In this document: in pieces, positions 26,868 through 35,368 of the stretch
How the letters are laid out: each line of letters begins with the position of its first letter
How positions within the stretch are numbered: the stretch's first letter is position 1
Source: Sporofaciens musculi
Lineage (GTDB): Bacteria; Bacillota; Clostridia; Lachnospirales; Lachnospiraceae
Length of the DNA stretch: 64,000 nucleotides
Direction: 5' to 3'
Assembly (NCBI RefSeq): GCF_009830285.1
Contig: NZ_WUQX01000001.1
Coordinates: 3,782,501 to 3,846,500, forward strand
The notes under the pieces: model-generated
What the model was told of the DNA's origin: nothing
Databases searched by the model: none
What the model saw: only the letters and a program-made list of their open reading frames with translations
Translations under genes and position numbers: made by a program

Positions 26868-27683
26868 CTATTCTCTGCTAATGTCAAAGTCTATAATCAC
26901 AGAGCCCACGCCGCCTTCGATGGATATATCTTTATCTGCATTATTGTCGATATGCCTGTCTTTGCCAAGCCCTGAGTAGGAGTTATCTCCGCATATAACC
27001 TCACCGACACCGCACTCGATATCATAGTTGTATTCCTCCTCGCGTCCAGACGCGGTATATGCGATGCTTCCCACCCCACAGTGGATATCCGCCAAGCTTC
27101 GGACGTCTCCGCTGGCCGTAATACTTCCGGCACCACATTCAAATTCCGCCTCGTCAGCCTGAAACTTGTTAATCACTACTTCTCCAGCGCCAATCTCCAC
27201 AGAAAAGTCTCTGGCATAAATCTCGTATACCTCCAAGCTTCCGGCGCCCATGCTCAAGGAAACCTCCTCAAACGTCATCTCCTTTGGTATATAGACTGTA
27301 ATCGTCCCTCTACCTATATTATTAACGCCGGAAAATCTTTTTTTGCTGGTAAGTTTTAACTCATTGCCGTCCATATAGCACTTGAAGCCAAGACGCTGAC
27401 TTAAGTTATCTGTATCCACACGTACCTCGCTGCCTTCTCCCTGTACGAAATACACCTCTCCGGCAGCCAAATCCATATCAATCTCCGTCACACCGGTAAA
27501 AGTCTCATGTATATTCTCCGCTGTCGGCCCTCTGTCATCGCTGACCCAGCCAATCCCGTTAGGAAACCTGTTATATATCATATCTGTCGTTATCCCCATG
27601 ACCCATGCGATTGCACAGAATAAAAAACCGATTGCTATCGCTGCGCCGCACACAATCCAAAATATCTTCCATCCTCTCCTCAT
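26868..27683 (-). CDS. DUF4097-type beta-repeat membrane-anchored protein
   Basis: The protein has 271 residues. One membrane segment near the N-terminus (IFWIVCGAAIAIGFLFCAIA) is followed by an extracytoplasmic repeat-rich beta domain, with recurring short patterns such as DLAAGEVYFVQGEG, SMGAGSLEVYEI, EIGAGEVVINK and ECGAGSITAS. These repeats are typical of DUF4097 adhesin/toast-rack-like proteins. The start is one base from the DUF1700 stop, so the two are coupled. It is likely part of an envelope-stress or cell-surface signalling module together with PspC. Confidence 0.88.
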   Translation of the reverse strand: MRRGWKIFWIVCGAAIAIGFLFCAIAWVMGITTDMIYNRFPNGIGWVSDDRGPTAENIHETFTGVTEIDMDLAAGEVYFVQGEGSEVRVDTDNLSQRLGFKCYMDGNELKLTSKKRFSGVNNIGRGTITVYIPKEMTFEEVSLSMGAGSLEVYEIYARDFSVEIGAGEVVINKFQADEAEFECGAGSITASGDVRSLADIHCGVGSIAYTASGREEEYNYDIECGVGEVICGDNSYSGLGKDRHIDNNADKDISIEGGVGSVIIDFDISRE

Positions 27684-28484
27684 CTAAACCACCGCCCTTC
27701 TCTGAAATGGCTTTCTTAAAATCCATACACATCCACGGCAGATTCCTGGAAGAACGATGATACACAGTCTTACGCTGGCCACTGTCGCCACAACTCCAAT
27801 AACCGTCAGAATAATTCCTGTCCCAATCAGGGCTAAGCCTACCGCCAGCTCTGGCACCAGACTTACCAGTCCTGCAATGAACACACACACTCCGGCAAAT
27901 GCAACTGCCACAGACGCAATCACTAATGATCCGAATACCGCAATCAATGAAATGATTCCTGCGAAAATGACTACAATAATTGCTATGGAAACCGGAAGTA
28001 CAATAGGCAGACCCACGATCACAAGCATGATAATCAGAAATACCTTCAATACATTATTCGTCCTGGGCGGTGTCTGTCCGGCACTTTCATAACCGTGTCC
28101 CTGATATTCTTCATTACTGTAGCCTCCCTGATAGCTGTTATCCTGATAATTATGTCCACGGTAGTTATTCTCCTGGCTGCTGCCATAACGGTAACTGTTC
28201 TCCTTATCTTCTCTTCCCACTGGCATCTCTTTGTGCTCGAATCTCGAATCACTGTAGCCCTTCTCCGTAAATTCACCGTGTTCCTTCGATGAGCTTTCAA
28301 GATCTGCCTTAATGGTGGCCGCTACCTTTGCCGGACTTTCCAATTCTTCGACTACCTGGGACTCATTTTCTTCTCCGGCATCGTCAAAATAATCGTTGTA
28401 ATACTTCATCGCATCTCTACGTTCCTCTTCCGGAACATCCTGTAATAATGCTGCCAACTCTGTCATAAACTCTATGCGATTCAT
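27684..28484 (-). CDS. DUF1700-family membrane protein
   Basis: The protein has 266 residues. The N-terminal part (MNRIEFMTELAALLQDVPEE, then RRDAMKYYNDYFDDAG) is the DUF1700/HAAS-type signature. A low-complexity Tyr/Asn/Gly-rich linker (about 95-140) follows, then several membrane segments to the end. HAAS domains commonly pair with PadR repressors, as here. It overlaps the padR-type gene by 4 bp (ATGA type). Confidence 0.9.
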   Translation of the reverse strand: MNRIEFMTELAALLQDVPEEERRDAMKYYNDYFDDAGEENESQVVEELESPAKVAATIKADLESSSKEHGEFTEKGYSDSRFEHKEMPVGREDKENSYRYGSSQENNYRGHNYQDNSYQGGYSNEEYQGHGYESAGQTPPRTNNVLKVFLIIMLVIVGLPIVLPVSIAIIVVIFAGIISLIAVFGSLVIASVAVAFAGVCVFIAGLVSLVPELAVGLALIGTGIILTVIGVVATVASVRLCIIVLPGICRGCVWILRKPFQRRAVV

Positions 28485-28804
28485 ACAGATATCCCTCCCT
28501 CAAATAAATCATTAATCTTGACCGAATAATTCTTCCACTCTACCCGATATAGATCCAGTTGTGCACTGCCCCTCACCGTTATCTTATAATAACGCCGGTT
28601 CCGTCCGTCAATCTGCCTGTCGTATACCTCCAGGCATTCATCCTTCTGGAGCCTTCGCAGCACAGGGTACAATGTGGATTCTGATACTTCGATGGTCGTC
28701 CTGACATCCTGAGTAATCTTGTATCCGTAAGTCCCTTCTTTTTCACGGGATACAACCGCCAGTACGATAGCATCAAGGAGGGCTGCTCCGGTGTTAAATA
28801 CCAT
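28481..28804 (-). CDS. PadR-family transcriptional regulator
   Basis: The protein has 107 residues with a winged helix: LDAIVLAVVSREKEGTYGYK, then the recognition part SESTLYPVLRRLQKDECLEV, then RYYKITVRGSAQLDLYRVEW. The C-terminal segment is short, as in PadR-s2 proteins. It overlaps the DUF1700 gene by 4 bp. A palindrome overlapping its own -10 box points to autoregulation. The inducer is unknown, but envelope stress is a fair guess from the operon content. Confidence 0.92.
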   Translation of the reverse strand: MVFNTGAALLDAIVLAVVSREKEGTYGYKITQDVRTTIEVSESTLYPVLRRLQKDECLEVYDRQIDGRNRRYYKITVRGSAQLDLYRVEWKNYSVKINDLFEGGISV

Positions 28805-28863
28805 GTTCTCACTCCTTTGCTTAAAATATAATAATATATGTCTTAACTATATTGTTTTGATGC

Positions 28864-28896
28864 TTATATTATATTCCGTATAATATAATTTGTCAA
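28864..28896 (-). promoter_or_regulatory. Promoter with overlapping palindromic operator for the PadR operon
   Basis: On the minus strand TTGACA (28891-28896), a 17-bp spacer and TATAAT (28868-28873) form a near-consensus promoter. The arms TTATATTATA (28864-28873) and TATAATATAA (28879-28888) form a 10-bp inverted repeat with 5-bp centre covering the -10 box. This is where a PadR dimer would block transcription (inference). Confidence 0.75.
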
Positions 28897-28928
28897 CCCA
28901 TATTATTAATAAAATTTTATATACCAGT

Positions 28929-28970
28929 CAGGGGGTGAGGAAAAGCAAAATTGCTTTTCCTCACCCCCTG
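28929..28970. terminator. 20-bp perfect hairpin downstream of greA
   Basis: CAGGGGGTGAGGAAAAGCAA and its exact complement are separated by only two bases. It lies 22 bp beyond the greA stop. There is no T-run on the minus side, so it may serve as a processing or stability element as well as a terminator. Confidence 0.6.
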
Positions 28971-28991
28971 AAGAATACTCTCTTTCCGGCA

Positions 28992-29501
28992 TTAATATTT
29001 ACGAAGTGTATCATTGGAGTCGTCCGTAGTCTTATCAATCCTTTTGATTACCACATAATATCCGTTCTCACCGTTGGTCTTTACCTTCACACGGTCACCC
29101 GCTTTATGTCCCCGAATCGCTTTTCCAAGGGGGGATTCGATACTAATTAATCCTTGCAGCGAATTCCCGCGCACGCTGGTGACAAGTCGATAAACTTCCG
29201 TCTCATCATCATCCTCAAAATAAACCTCCACAGTATTATTGATTCCCACCTCATCATCTCTGGAAGCATCTGAGACAATCCTGGCATTTTTAAGCATCTT
29301 CTCCAGATAGCGGATTCTGCTCTCATTACGATTCTTGTCCTGCTTTGCCGCCTTGTATTCAAAATTCTCACTTAAATCTCCCTGGGCTCTTGCCTCCTTA
29401 ACCGCCTCAAGCTCTTTTTTACGCACCACCAGTTTCCGATATTCAATTTCTTCCTTTATCTTCTGTACGTCACTCCTAGTCAGTTGTTCTCCCATGCTCA
29501 T
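28992..29501 (-). CDS. greA: Transcription elongation factor GreA/GreB family
   Basis: The protein has 169 residues. The N-terminal coiled coil ends in the acidic tip GDLSENFEYKAAKQDKNRNE, and the C-terminal FKBP-like domain has SPLGKAIRGHKAGDRVKV. It rescues backtracked RNA polymerase by stimulating transcript cleavage. The start at 29501 follows AGGGGAG. The C-terminus is slightly longer than in standard GreA, ending in an Asp/Ser/Thr-rich tail. Confidence 0.92.
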   Translation of the reverse strand: MSMGEQLTRSDVQKIKEEIEYRKLVVRKKELEAVKEARAQGDLSENFEYKAAKQDKNRNESRIRYLEKMLKNARIVSDASRDDEVGINNTVEVYFEDDDETEVYRLVTSVRGNSLQGLISIESPLGKAIRGHKAGDRVKVKTNGENGYYVVIKRIDKTTDDSNDTLRKY

Positions 29502-29571
29502 TTCACTCCCCTTTCATTACGCATCTTTCTATATTCTACTCTGTATCCTGATTTTCGTCCAGTATAACATT

Positions 29572-29787
29572 TCACAGCTTTTCTTCCCGCTGGTACTCCA
29601 ATATATCTCCCGGCTGGCAGTCTAGCACGTCACAGATGGCGTCCAGAGTCGAAAAACGGACTGCCCGCACTTTTCCAGTCTTTAGATTGGAAAGGTTCAC
29701 ATTCGATATGCCTACTTTCTTTGCCAATTCATTCAAAGACATCTTGCGGTCAGCCATAACTCTGTCAAGCCTTAATATAATTGCCAT
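29572..29787 (-). CDS. XRE-family small DNA-binding protein (YozG-like)
   Basis: The protein has 71 residues and is a single Cro/C1 helix-turn-helix: MAIILRLDRVMADRKMSLNE, then LAKKVGISNVNLSNLKTGKV, ending in DVLDCQPGDILEYQ. The start at 29787 follows AGGAGGAG. It lies 40 bp after the reconstructed DUF2975 gene. This gene pair (DUF2975 plus YozG-like) is a known arrangement in Firmicutes, and the small protein probably controls the membrane gene. Confidence 0.88.
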   Translation of the reverse strand: MAIILRLDRVMADRKMSLNELAKKVGISNVNLSNLKTGKVRAVRFSTLDAICDVLDCQPGDILEYQREEKL

Positions 29788-29827
29788 TTCTGTACTCCTC
29801 CTGTCTTTGAGCGCTGTATGAAGCCTT

Positions 29828-30426
29828 CTACAAAGTTTCATCTGAAAATTCTTGAAACTCACAGCCCTGCTTTAAAATATCCCCTGCTAGGAGTACGACC
29901 ACTCCGGAAAATATTAAGGAGAATTCTAAGGGATTCATCAGATATGGTCTGTGAAAAGCCAGAAGCCCAATCCCCATTTGCAAAATCCCTGTCCCGAAAA
30001 CCCTGTCAGAAGCAGTAACCGCCCGATAAGCTGTGTATCAATTACACTCTGAGGGACAAAGGGAGAATGTGAATTCCTAATCCCATTCAGCATCCTCCTA
30101 AGACAGAGCAATATAATCAAAAACGGCAAATCCTTCGTCAGATATGACAGCAGCGTAAAAGCAATACAGAAGGCTTTATTACTCACAAGCTCCATTCCTG
30201 TCATAAGCTCATCATAACGATACTGGCCATATCCCAAAGCCATTTCAAAACGATAAGAATATCCTGTATCTACCAATTCTATCTCCGATTCGGGCAATGC
30301 ACATAATCCAACAACATTTATAAGCATTAACACAAATCTTAGAATCATGAATAATAATGCCCCCGTCACGAGCAGCCGGCATATACGGCTGTGGGCTAAA
30401 TCTTTCTTTTTACTGCTCTTGTACAC
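29828..30426 (-). pseudogene. DUF2975 membrane protein with single-base frameshift
   Basis: The first frame (162 residues) has three membrane segments and ends with an out-of-family tail. In the neighbouring frame the sequence continues naturally: TGILQMGIGLLAFHRPYLMN, then a membrane segment FSLIFSGVVVLLAGDILKQG, then CEFQEFSDETL and a stop at 29828. One missing T in the TTTTC run near 29997-30002 would restore a full gene of about 199 residues. It is transcribed before the YozG-like regulator. It is either a recent pseudogene or a sequencing error. Confidence 0.8.
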
Positions 30427-30543
30427 TTTTATAGGGCAGACAAATTGCTTAATATTCTCTTAACCTGGTTGCACCCTGCCTGGAAATCTTCTATACTACT
30501 CACTATAATAAAGAACATCAGATATAAATACGGGGAGAAAAAT

Positions 30544-31239
30544 ATGTTCAAAAAGAATACCAAAAGTTTCATCAAATATGGGTGTTTCATTGCCATAATC
30601 GGCGCAGTTATTTTGTTCGGCACAGATATCTATGTGAAGCATAAGGCTGGAGATGCCATCTCATCAGAAGAAGCGCTCCTACAATCCAAGGAGAAGGCTG
30701 ACGCTATTCTTGTATTGGGTGCTCAGGTGAAGCCTGACGGTACTCCATGTCTTATGTTAAAAGAAAGGCTGAATACTGGAATTCAGTTATATAAGGAGGG
30801 CGCAGCGGACCGAATCATCATGAGCGGAGATCACGGAAGCGACGACTATGACGAGGTCAATGCAATGAAATCCTATGCCATAGACCAGGGAGTGCCATCT
30901 GAATGTATTTTCATGGACCATGCAGGTTTCTCTACCTATGACAGTATATACAGGGCAAAGGAAATCTTTCAGGCAAAGAGCCTGGTTGTGGTGACTCAGG
31001 AATACCATCTGTACCGCGCTGTCTATGACGCCATGGCATTTGACCTTAATGTACGGGGCGTTCCATGTGATACAGCAGTCTACAAGGGGGATACCTATCG
31101 GAAATCCAGAGAAGTATTAGCACGCTTGAAGGACGTAGGCTTTACTCTGGTGAAGCCAGAGCCGGCGCTTCTGGGAGACACAATCTCTCTAAGCGACAGC
31201 GGAGACGTGACGAATGATAAAGGCAATACTGACAGCTAA
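30544..31239 (+). CDS. YdcF/SanA-type DUF218 membrane protein
   Basis: The protein has 231 residues. A membrane segment (YGCFIAIIGAVILFGTDIYV) is followed by the DUF218 fold: ADAILVLGAQVKPDGTPCLM, KERLNTGIQLYKEGAADRII, MSGDHGSDDYDEVNAMK, and VVTQEYHLYRAVYDAM. SanA-like proteins affect envelope permeability in enteric bacteria; the role here is not known. I chose ATG 30544 because GGGGAG precedes it, not the upstream ATG. A strong hairpin includes the stop codon. Confidence 0.9.
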   Translation: MFKKNTKSFIKYGCFIAIIGAVILFGTDIYVKHKAGDAISSEEALLQSKEKADAILVLGAQVKPDGTPCLMLKERLNTGIQLYKEGAADRIIMSGDHGSDDYDEVNAMKSYAIDQGVPSECIFMDHAGFSTYDSIYRAKEIFQAKSLVVVTQEYHLYRAVYDAMAFDLNVRGVPCDTAVYKGDTYRKSREVLARLKDVGFTLVKPEPALLGDTISLSDSGDVTNDKGNTDS

Positions 31240-31255
31240 GGCTGTCAGTATTGCC
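31222..31255. terminator. Hairpin terminator between ydcF-type gene and bioB
   Basis: GGCAATACTGACAGC pairs perfectly with GCTGTCAGTATTGCC around the loop TAAG, which holds the stop codon of the YdcF-type gene. The two genes converge here, so it can serve both. Confidence 0.75.
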
Positions 31256-31265
31256 TTCTTGCCTG

Positions 31266-32231
31266 TCAGATCAGGCCTACTTCATATCCCAGCCGGTGCA
31301 GCATCTCCATATCCGTCTCGATCGTATACCCTGCCGTCGTCAGCATATCTCCGGAAATGGCAGCATTTGCTCCAGAGCCAAAGCATCCCTCTCCCTTATC
31401 CTCCATCAATCCTCTTCCTCCTGCAAGCCGAATAGACCCATCCGGCAGGATAAAACGGTAGACTGCCACAATCCTTCTCATATCCTCCACGGTCAGTCGA
31501 ACATTTCCCTCATAGGGCGTCCCTGATATTGGATTCAGCATATTAACTGGAACACTCTTGATTCCAAGCTCTCTTAAGGTAAACGCCATATCAATCCGGT
31601 CCTCCACCGTCTCGCCAAGCCCCATGATGCCGCCGCTGCATACGCTTAATCCTGCTGCCATCGCTGCCTTGATGGCTTGAACCTTATCCTCGAATGTATG
31701 GGTGGTACAGACATTCGGGAAATTCCTGCGGGATGTTTCCAGGTTGTTATGTACTCTGGATGCGCCTGCTGCCTTTACTGCGCCAAACTGCTCCTCGTTA
31801 AGCAGCCCGAAGGAAACGCAGACCTTAATATCCACCTGCTCTCTGACCACGCGAATCGCCTCGCACATCTGCTCTAATTCTGAAGCCTTTAAAGCCCTGC
31901 CTGATGTCACGATAGAATAACGAAGCACACCTTGCTGTGCATTATATTTTGCCTGACGCACAATCTCCTTTGTGTCAAGGAGAGGATACTCCTTAGCAGA
32001 GGTGTGGTAGTATGCTGATTGGGCGCAATATTTACAGTCCTCCGAGCATTTTCCACTCTTTCCATTGATAATCGTACAGATATCAAATCTATTTTGGCAA
32101 AAATGTTCCCGAATCTCATTCGCTGCCTGGCAAAGCTCCTCCAAAGGCTCCTGGTACAGCAATATTGCCTCCTCCTTTAGAATATCGTCGCCACTCCATA
32201 TTTTTTCTTTCAGTTGTTCAATAAATGTCAT
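31266..32231 (-). CDS. bioB: Biotin synthase
   Basis: This radical-SAM enzyme inserts sulfur into dethiobiotin. The cluster motif is GKCSEDCKYCAQSAYYHTS (CxxxCxxC at about residues 55-62), and the second cluster residues and HNNLETSRRNFPNVCTTHTF follow. Length is 321 residues, normal. It has its own promoter upstream. No other bio genes are adjacent, so the host may take up dethiobiotin or have the rest elsewhere. Confidence 0.95.
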   Translation of the reverse strand: MTFIEQLKEKIWSGDDILKEEAILLYQEPLEELCQAANEIREHFCQNRFDICTIINGKSGKCSEDCKYCAQSAYYHTSAKEYPLLDTKEIVRQAKYNAQQGVLRYSIVTSGRALKASELEQMCEAIRVVREQVDIKVCVSFGLLNEEQFGAVKAAGASRVHNNLETSRRNFPNVCTTHTFEDKVQAIKAAMAAGLSVCSGGIMGLGETVEDRIDMAFTLRELGIKSVPVNMLNPISGTPYEGNVRLTVEDMRRIVAVYRFILPDGSIRLAGGRGLMEDKGEGCFGSGANAAISGDMLTTAGYTIETDMEMLHRLGYEVGLI

Positions 32232-32273
32232 ATTCTGATCTACTTCCTTATCTTTATTTTATAATCTGAGATA

Positions 32274-32303
32274 ACTATATCGTATACTTTCCCCGAATGT
32301 CAA
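32274..32303 (-). promoter_or_regulatory. Promoter for bioB
   Basis: On the minus strand TTGACA (32298-32303) and TATAGT (32274-32279) lie 18 bp apart, about 40 bp upstream of the bioB start. No BirA-type operator was recognised. Confidence 0.65.
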
Positions 32304-32332
32304 CCTATCTTTTGATATATGTTTACATTTTA

Positions 32333-32476
32333 GTAACAGTTCAGCCTGCAACCGTGCACTTGCTGCGCGGTTAGCAGCCAATGAATTGGAGCAGCTGGGA
32401 ATCCGCCTCTTTGCCGCAGGCAAACTTTAAAATGGGCGGATTCCGTAACAGTGAAGCCGGAAGGCTGAACTGTTAC
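32333..32476 (+). repeat. 144-bp element with nested inverted repeats, RNA-like
   Basis: GTAACAGTTCAGCC (32333-32346) and GGCTGAACTGTTAC (32463-32476) form a perfect 14-bp outer stem. Inside, GGAATCCGCC (32398-32407) pairs with GGCGGATTCC (32435-32444), and TTTGCC/GGCAAA makes a small hairpin within it. A third unit, GTAACAGT...ACTGTTAC (32445-32476), can form its own hairpin with a GGAA tetraloop. No open reading frame fits. It lies between the bioB promoter and the dehydrogenase promoter. It may be a MITE-like repeat or a structured RNA. The strand is set to plus only because the loop reads better there. Confidence 0.6.
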
Positions 32477-32538
32477 ACATTTTGACCTTACATTTCCATT
32501 CATACTTATTATAATGAAAGGTTTTCCAGCGTTTCTTA

Positions 32539-32567
32539 TTGACAAATCAAGGTTTCACTGGTATAAA
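32539..32567 (+). promoter_or_regulatory. Promoter for the alcohol/aldehyde dehydrogenase pair
   Basis: TTGACA (32539-32544), a 17-bp spacer and TATAAA (32562-32567). Transcription would begin near 32574. This excludes translation from the ATG-like start at 32539 and supports the start at 32605. Confidence 0.75.
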
Positions 32568-32604
32568 ATTCAATATGATTATTCCAGAAAGGATGCTGTC
32601 TACC

Positions 32605-33816
32605 ATGAATCAACTAAGAAAACTCTATTGCAGAACATTTCAGGCAGGACTTAAAATTGCTCTGCCCTTTCTCCCCTACCGGAAACCGGATATTGTGGGC
32701 AGCGTGAAAGCGCTTCCAGAAATTTTACGAAAACACGGATGTGAACGTATTCTCATTATCACAGACTCCGGAATCATGGGCCTTGGGCTAACTCGACGCC
32801 TTGAGAGAGTCCTTACACAGAACCAAATCTCCTATTATATCTACGACAAGACTGTCGCCAATCCTACCACTGTAAATGTCGCTGAAGCGCTTAATATGTA
32901 CCAGACAAACGACTGCAGCGGCATCATCGGGTTTGGAGGCGGTTCCAGTATGGACTGTGCCAAGGCAGTTGGAGCACGTATTGCCAAGCCTAAGCAGTCC
33001 CTTGCCAAAATGAAGGGAATCCTGAAGGTACACAAAAGGCTTCCTCTCCTGATTGCTGTCCCAACCACCGCCGGAACTGGAAGTGAGACAACCCTCGCTG
33101 CCGTTATCACCGACGCTGAGACGCGATACAAATATGCGATTAACGATTTTCCTCTGATTCCGCGGTATGCTGTCCTTGACCCTAAAGTGACTTTAAGCCT
33201 GCCGCCATTCATTACTGCAACCACAGGAATGGATGCGCTGACCCATGCGGTGGAGGCTTATATTGGAAGGTCCACCACCTACGGCACAAGAAAGAATGCA
33301 TTGATGGCAGTCAGCCTTATTTTCCAGAATATTGACAAGGCTTATACTCAGGGCAATGATATGGACGCACGGCGGAATATGCTGCACGCTTCCTTCTATG
33401 CCGGATGCGCATTTACCAAATCCTACGTGGGATATGTCCATGCAGTGGCTCACTCCTTAGGCGGAGAGTACAACGTGCCTCACGGTCTTGCAAATGCAAT
33501 CCTGCTTCCATTTGTGCTGGAGGTATACGGTTCACGCATACATAAAAAATTATACCATTTGTCAGTGGCAGCGGGTATTTCTGTTAAAGGCACACCCTAT
33601 GATGTAGCTGCCAAAGAGTTCATTGAGGCAATTAAGGATATGAAGAAACGCTTTGACATTGGAGATACCGTGAAAGAAATTCGTGAAGAAGACATTCCCA
33701 AGCTTTCCCACTATGCAGATAAAGAGGGAAATCCTCTCTATCCTGTACCTGTACTGATGGATGCAAAGGAGTTGGAAAAATTTTACTATATGATGATAGA
33801 AGATTTGTCAATGTAA
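32605..33816 (+). CDS. Iron-containing alcohol dehydrogenase
   Basis: The protein has 403 residues from ATG 32605, chosen because the promoter places the RNA start near 32574 and AAAGGA precedes it. Motifs: GFGGGSSMDCAKAVGARI for NAD, VPTTAGTGSETTLAAV, and metal-binding histidines in GMDALTHAVEAYIG, HAVAHSLGGEY and VPHGLANAILL. It probably reduces aldehydes to alcohols with NAD(P)H in the cytoplasm. It is followed after 22 bp by an aldehyde dehydrogenase, suggesting a two-enzyme aldehyde-handling operon; the substrate is not known. Confidence 0.92.
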   Translation: MNQLRKLYCRTFQAGLKIALPFLPYRKPDIVGSVKALPEILRKHGCERILIITDSGIMGLGLTRRLERVLTQNQISYYIYDKTVANPTTVNVAEALNMYQTNDCSGIIGFGGGSSMDCAKAVGARIAKPKQSLAKMKGILKVHKRLPLLIAVPTTAGTGSETTLAAVITDAETRYKYAINDFPLIPRYAVLDPKVTLSLPPFITATTGMDALTHAVEAYIGRSTTYGTRKNALMAVSLIFQNIDKAYTQGNDMDARRNMLHASFYAGCAFTKSYVGYVHAVAHSLGGEYNVPHGLANAILLPFVLEVYGSRIHKKLYHLSVAAGISVKGTPYDVAAKEFIEAIKDMKKRFDIGDTVKEIREEDIPKLSHYADKEGNPLYPVPVLMDAKELEKFYYMMIEDLSM

Positions 33817-33838
33817 AAATTTCAAAAGGAGACACGCT

Positions 33839-35218
33839 ATGAATGAACAGGAAATTAAAAATATCGTAACCAATCAACGTAAATATTTTTACACAGGCGC
33901 TACTCTTGACGTTGACGCAAGGCTTCAGGCATTGAAGAAATTACGGGCAAGCATTTTGAAGCATGAAGATATGATCAATGAGGCACTGAAAAGGGATCTT
34001 GGCAAAAGCGGTTTTGAGAGCTATATGTGCGAAATTGGACTCGTTCTCAGTGAAATCAATTATATGCTGAAGCATGTCCGCTCCTTTGCAAAGGAGAAAA
34101 CTGTGCCAACTCCCCTTGCACAATTCTATTCCAGAAGCTATAAGAAGCCCTCTCCTTATGGGACGGTGCTGATTATGAGCCCCTGGAACTACCCGTTTCT
34201 TTTGACTCTTAGTCCTCTTGTGGACGCAATCGCAGCAGGGAATACGGCTGTACTGAAACCAAGTGCATATTCGCCATGTACCAGTAAAATTGTAGACTCT
34301 ATGATTAAAGAATGCTTCGATGAGAAATATATCTGTGTTGTTACGGGTGGACGGGCTGAAAACACCTGCCTTCTTAGGGAGCATTTTGATTATATTTTCT
34401 TTACAGGAAGCCAGTCAGTGGGTAAGGAGGTTATGAAGCATGCTTCCTGTCGTCTCACTCCTGTGACTCTTGAGCTTGGCGGAAAAAGCCCCTGCATTGT
34501 GGATAAAAGTGCAAACCTTAGACTTGCCGCGAAAAGGATTGTCTTTGGCAAATTCTTAAACTGCGGGCAGACCTGTGTTGCACCGGACTATATTTACTGC
34601 GACAGGACGATAAAGGATAGGCTGGTCAAAGAGATAAAAAAACAGATACAAAGACAGTTTGGCAAACAGCCTTTGGAAAGACCGGATTACGGGAAGATTA
34701 TTAATGAGAAGCATTTTGACAGAATTACCGGACTGATTGAGCCCCAAAAGGTAACCTGGGGCGGAAAATCGGACCGCGGGACGTTAAAGATTGAACCGAC
34801 TGTAATAGATAATGTTACGTTTGGCGATCGGGTGATGCAGGAAGAAATCTTCGGGCCGCTTATGCCGATTCTGACCTTTGATTCTCTGGATGAAGCGATT
34901 CGCAACATTCAGTCTATGGCTCATCCTTTGGCCCTTTATATTTTTTCAAACGACCGGCAGGCGGTAAAAAAGGTGACTTCTCGGTGTGGGTTTGGCGGCG
35001 GATGCGTCAACGATACCATTATTCATCTTGCTACCTGCGAAATGGGCTTCGGCGGATTTGGCGAGAGCGGTATGGGGGCGTATCATGGGAAGGAGGGCTT
35101 CCGAACATTTACACATGAGAAAAGTATTGTGGATAAAAAGACATGGCTTGATCTGCCCATGAGGTATCAGCCTTATAGGAAAATCAATGGGCGGTTGATT
35201 AAGATGTTTTTGAAATAG
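33839..35218 (+). CDS. Aldehyde dehydrogenase family protein
   Basis: The protein has 459 residues, the length of class 3-type enzymes. The active-site glutamate is in LELGGKSPCIVDK and the catalytic cysteine in LNCGQTCVAPDY. GTVLIMSPWNYPFLLTLSPL is the nucleotide-binding entry motif. The start at 33839 follows AAAAGGAG. A C-terminal hydrophobic anchor seen in some class 3 enzymes is missing. It works with the upstream alcohol dehydrogenase. An imperfect hairpin (GGGG...CCCC, 35232-35263) lies directly beyond the stop, before the IS256-type insertion. Confidence 0.92.
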   Translation: MNEQEIKNIVTNQRKYFYTGATLDVDARLQALKKLRASILKHEDMINEALKRDLGKSGFESYMCEIGLVLSEINYMLKHVRSFAKEKTVPTPLAQFYSRSYKKPSPYGTVLIMSPWNYPFLLTLSPLVDAIAAGNTAVLKPSAYSPCTSKIVDSMIKECFDEKYICVVTGGRAENTCLLREHFDYIFFTGSQSVGKEVMKHASCRLTPVTLELGGKSPCIVDKSANLRLAAKRIVFGKFLNCGQTCVAPDYIYCDRTIKDRLVKEIKKQIQRQFGKQPLERPDYGKIINEKHFDRITGLIEPQKVTWGGKSDRGTLKIEPTVIDNVTFGDRVMQEEIFGPLMPILTFDSLDEAIRNIQSMAHPLALYIFSNDRQAVKKVTSRCGFGGGCVNDTIIHLATCEMGFGGFGESGMGAYHGKEGFRTFTHEKSIVDKKTWLDLPMRYQPYRKINGRLIKMFLK

Positions 35219-35368
35219 ATCTAAACAAAAAGGGGAAGCTTTAACATTTATTGAAGCCTCCCCCCAAATGATAAGGTAGTGTAGAATAATTTGTGTCTTT
35301 GGAAAAAAATACCTCTTTTTTGGTAAGAATCAAGATATGACAATTCTTATCGAAAAGGAGGATTTTTT

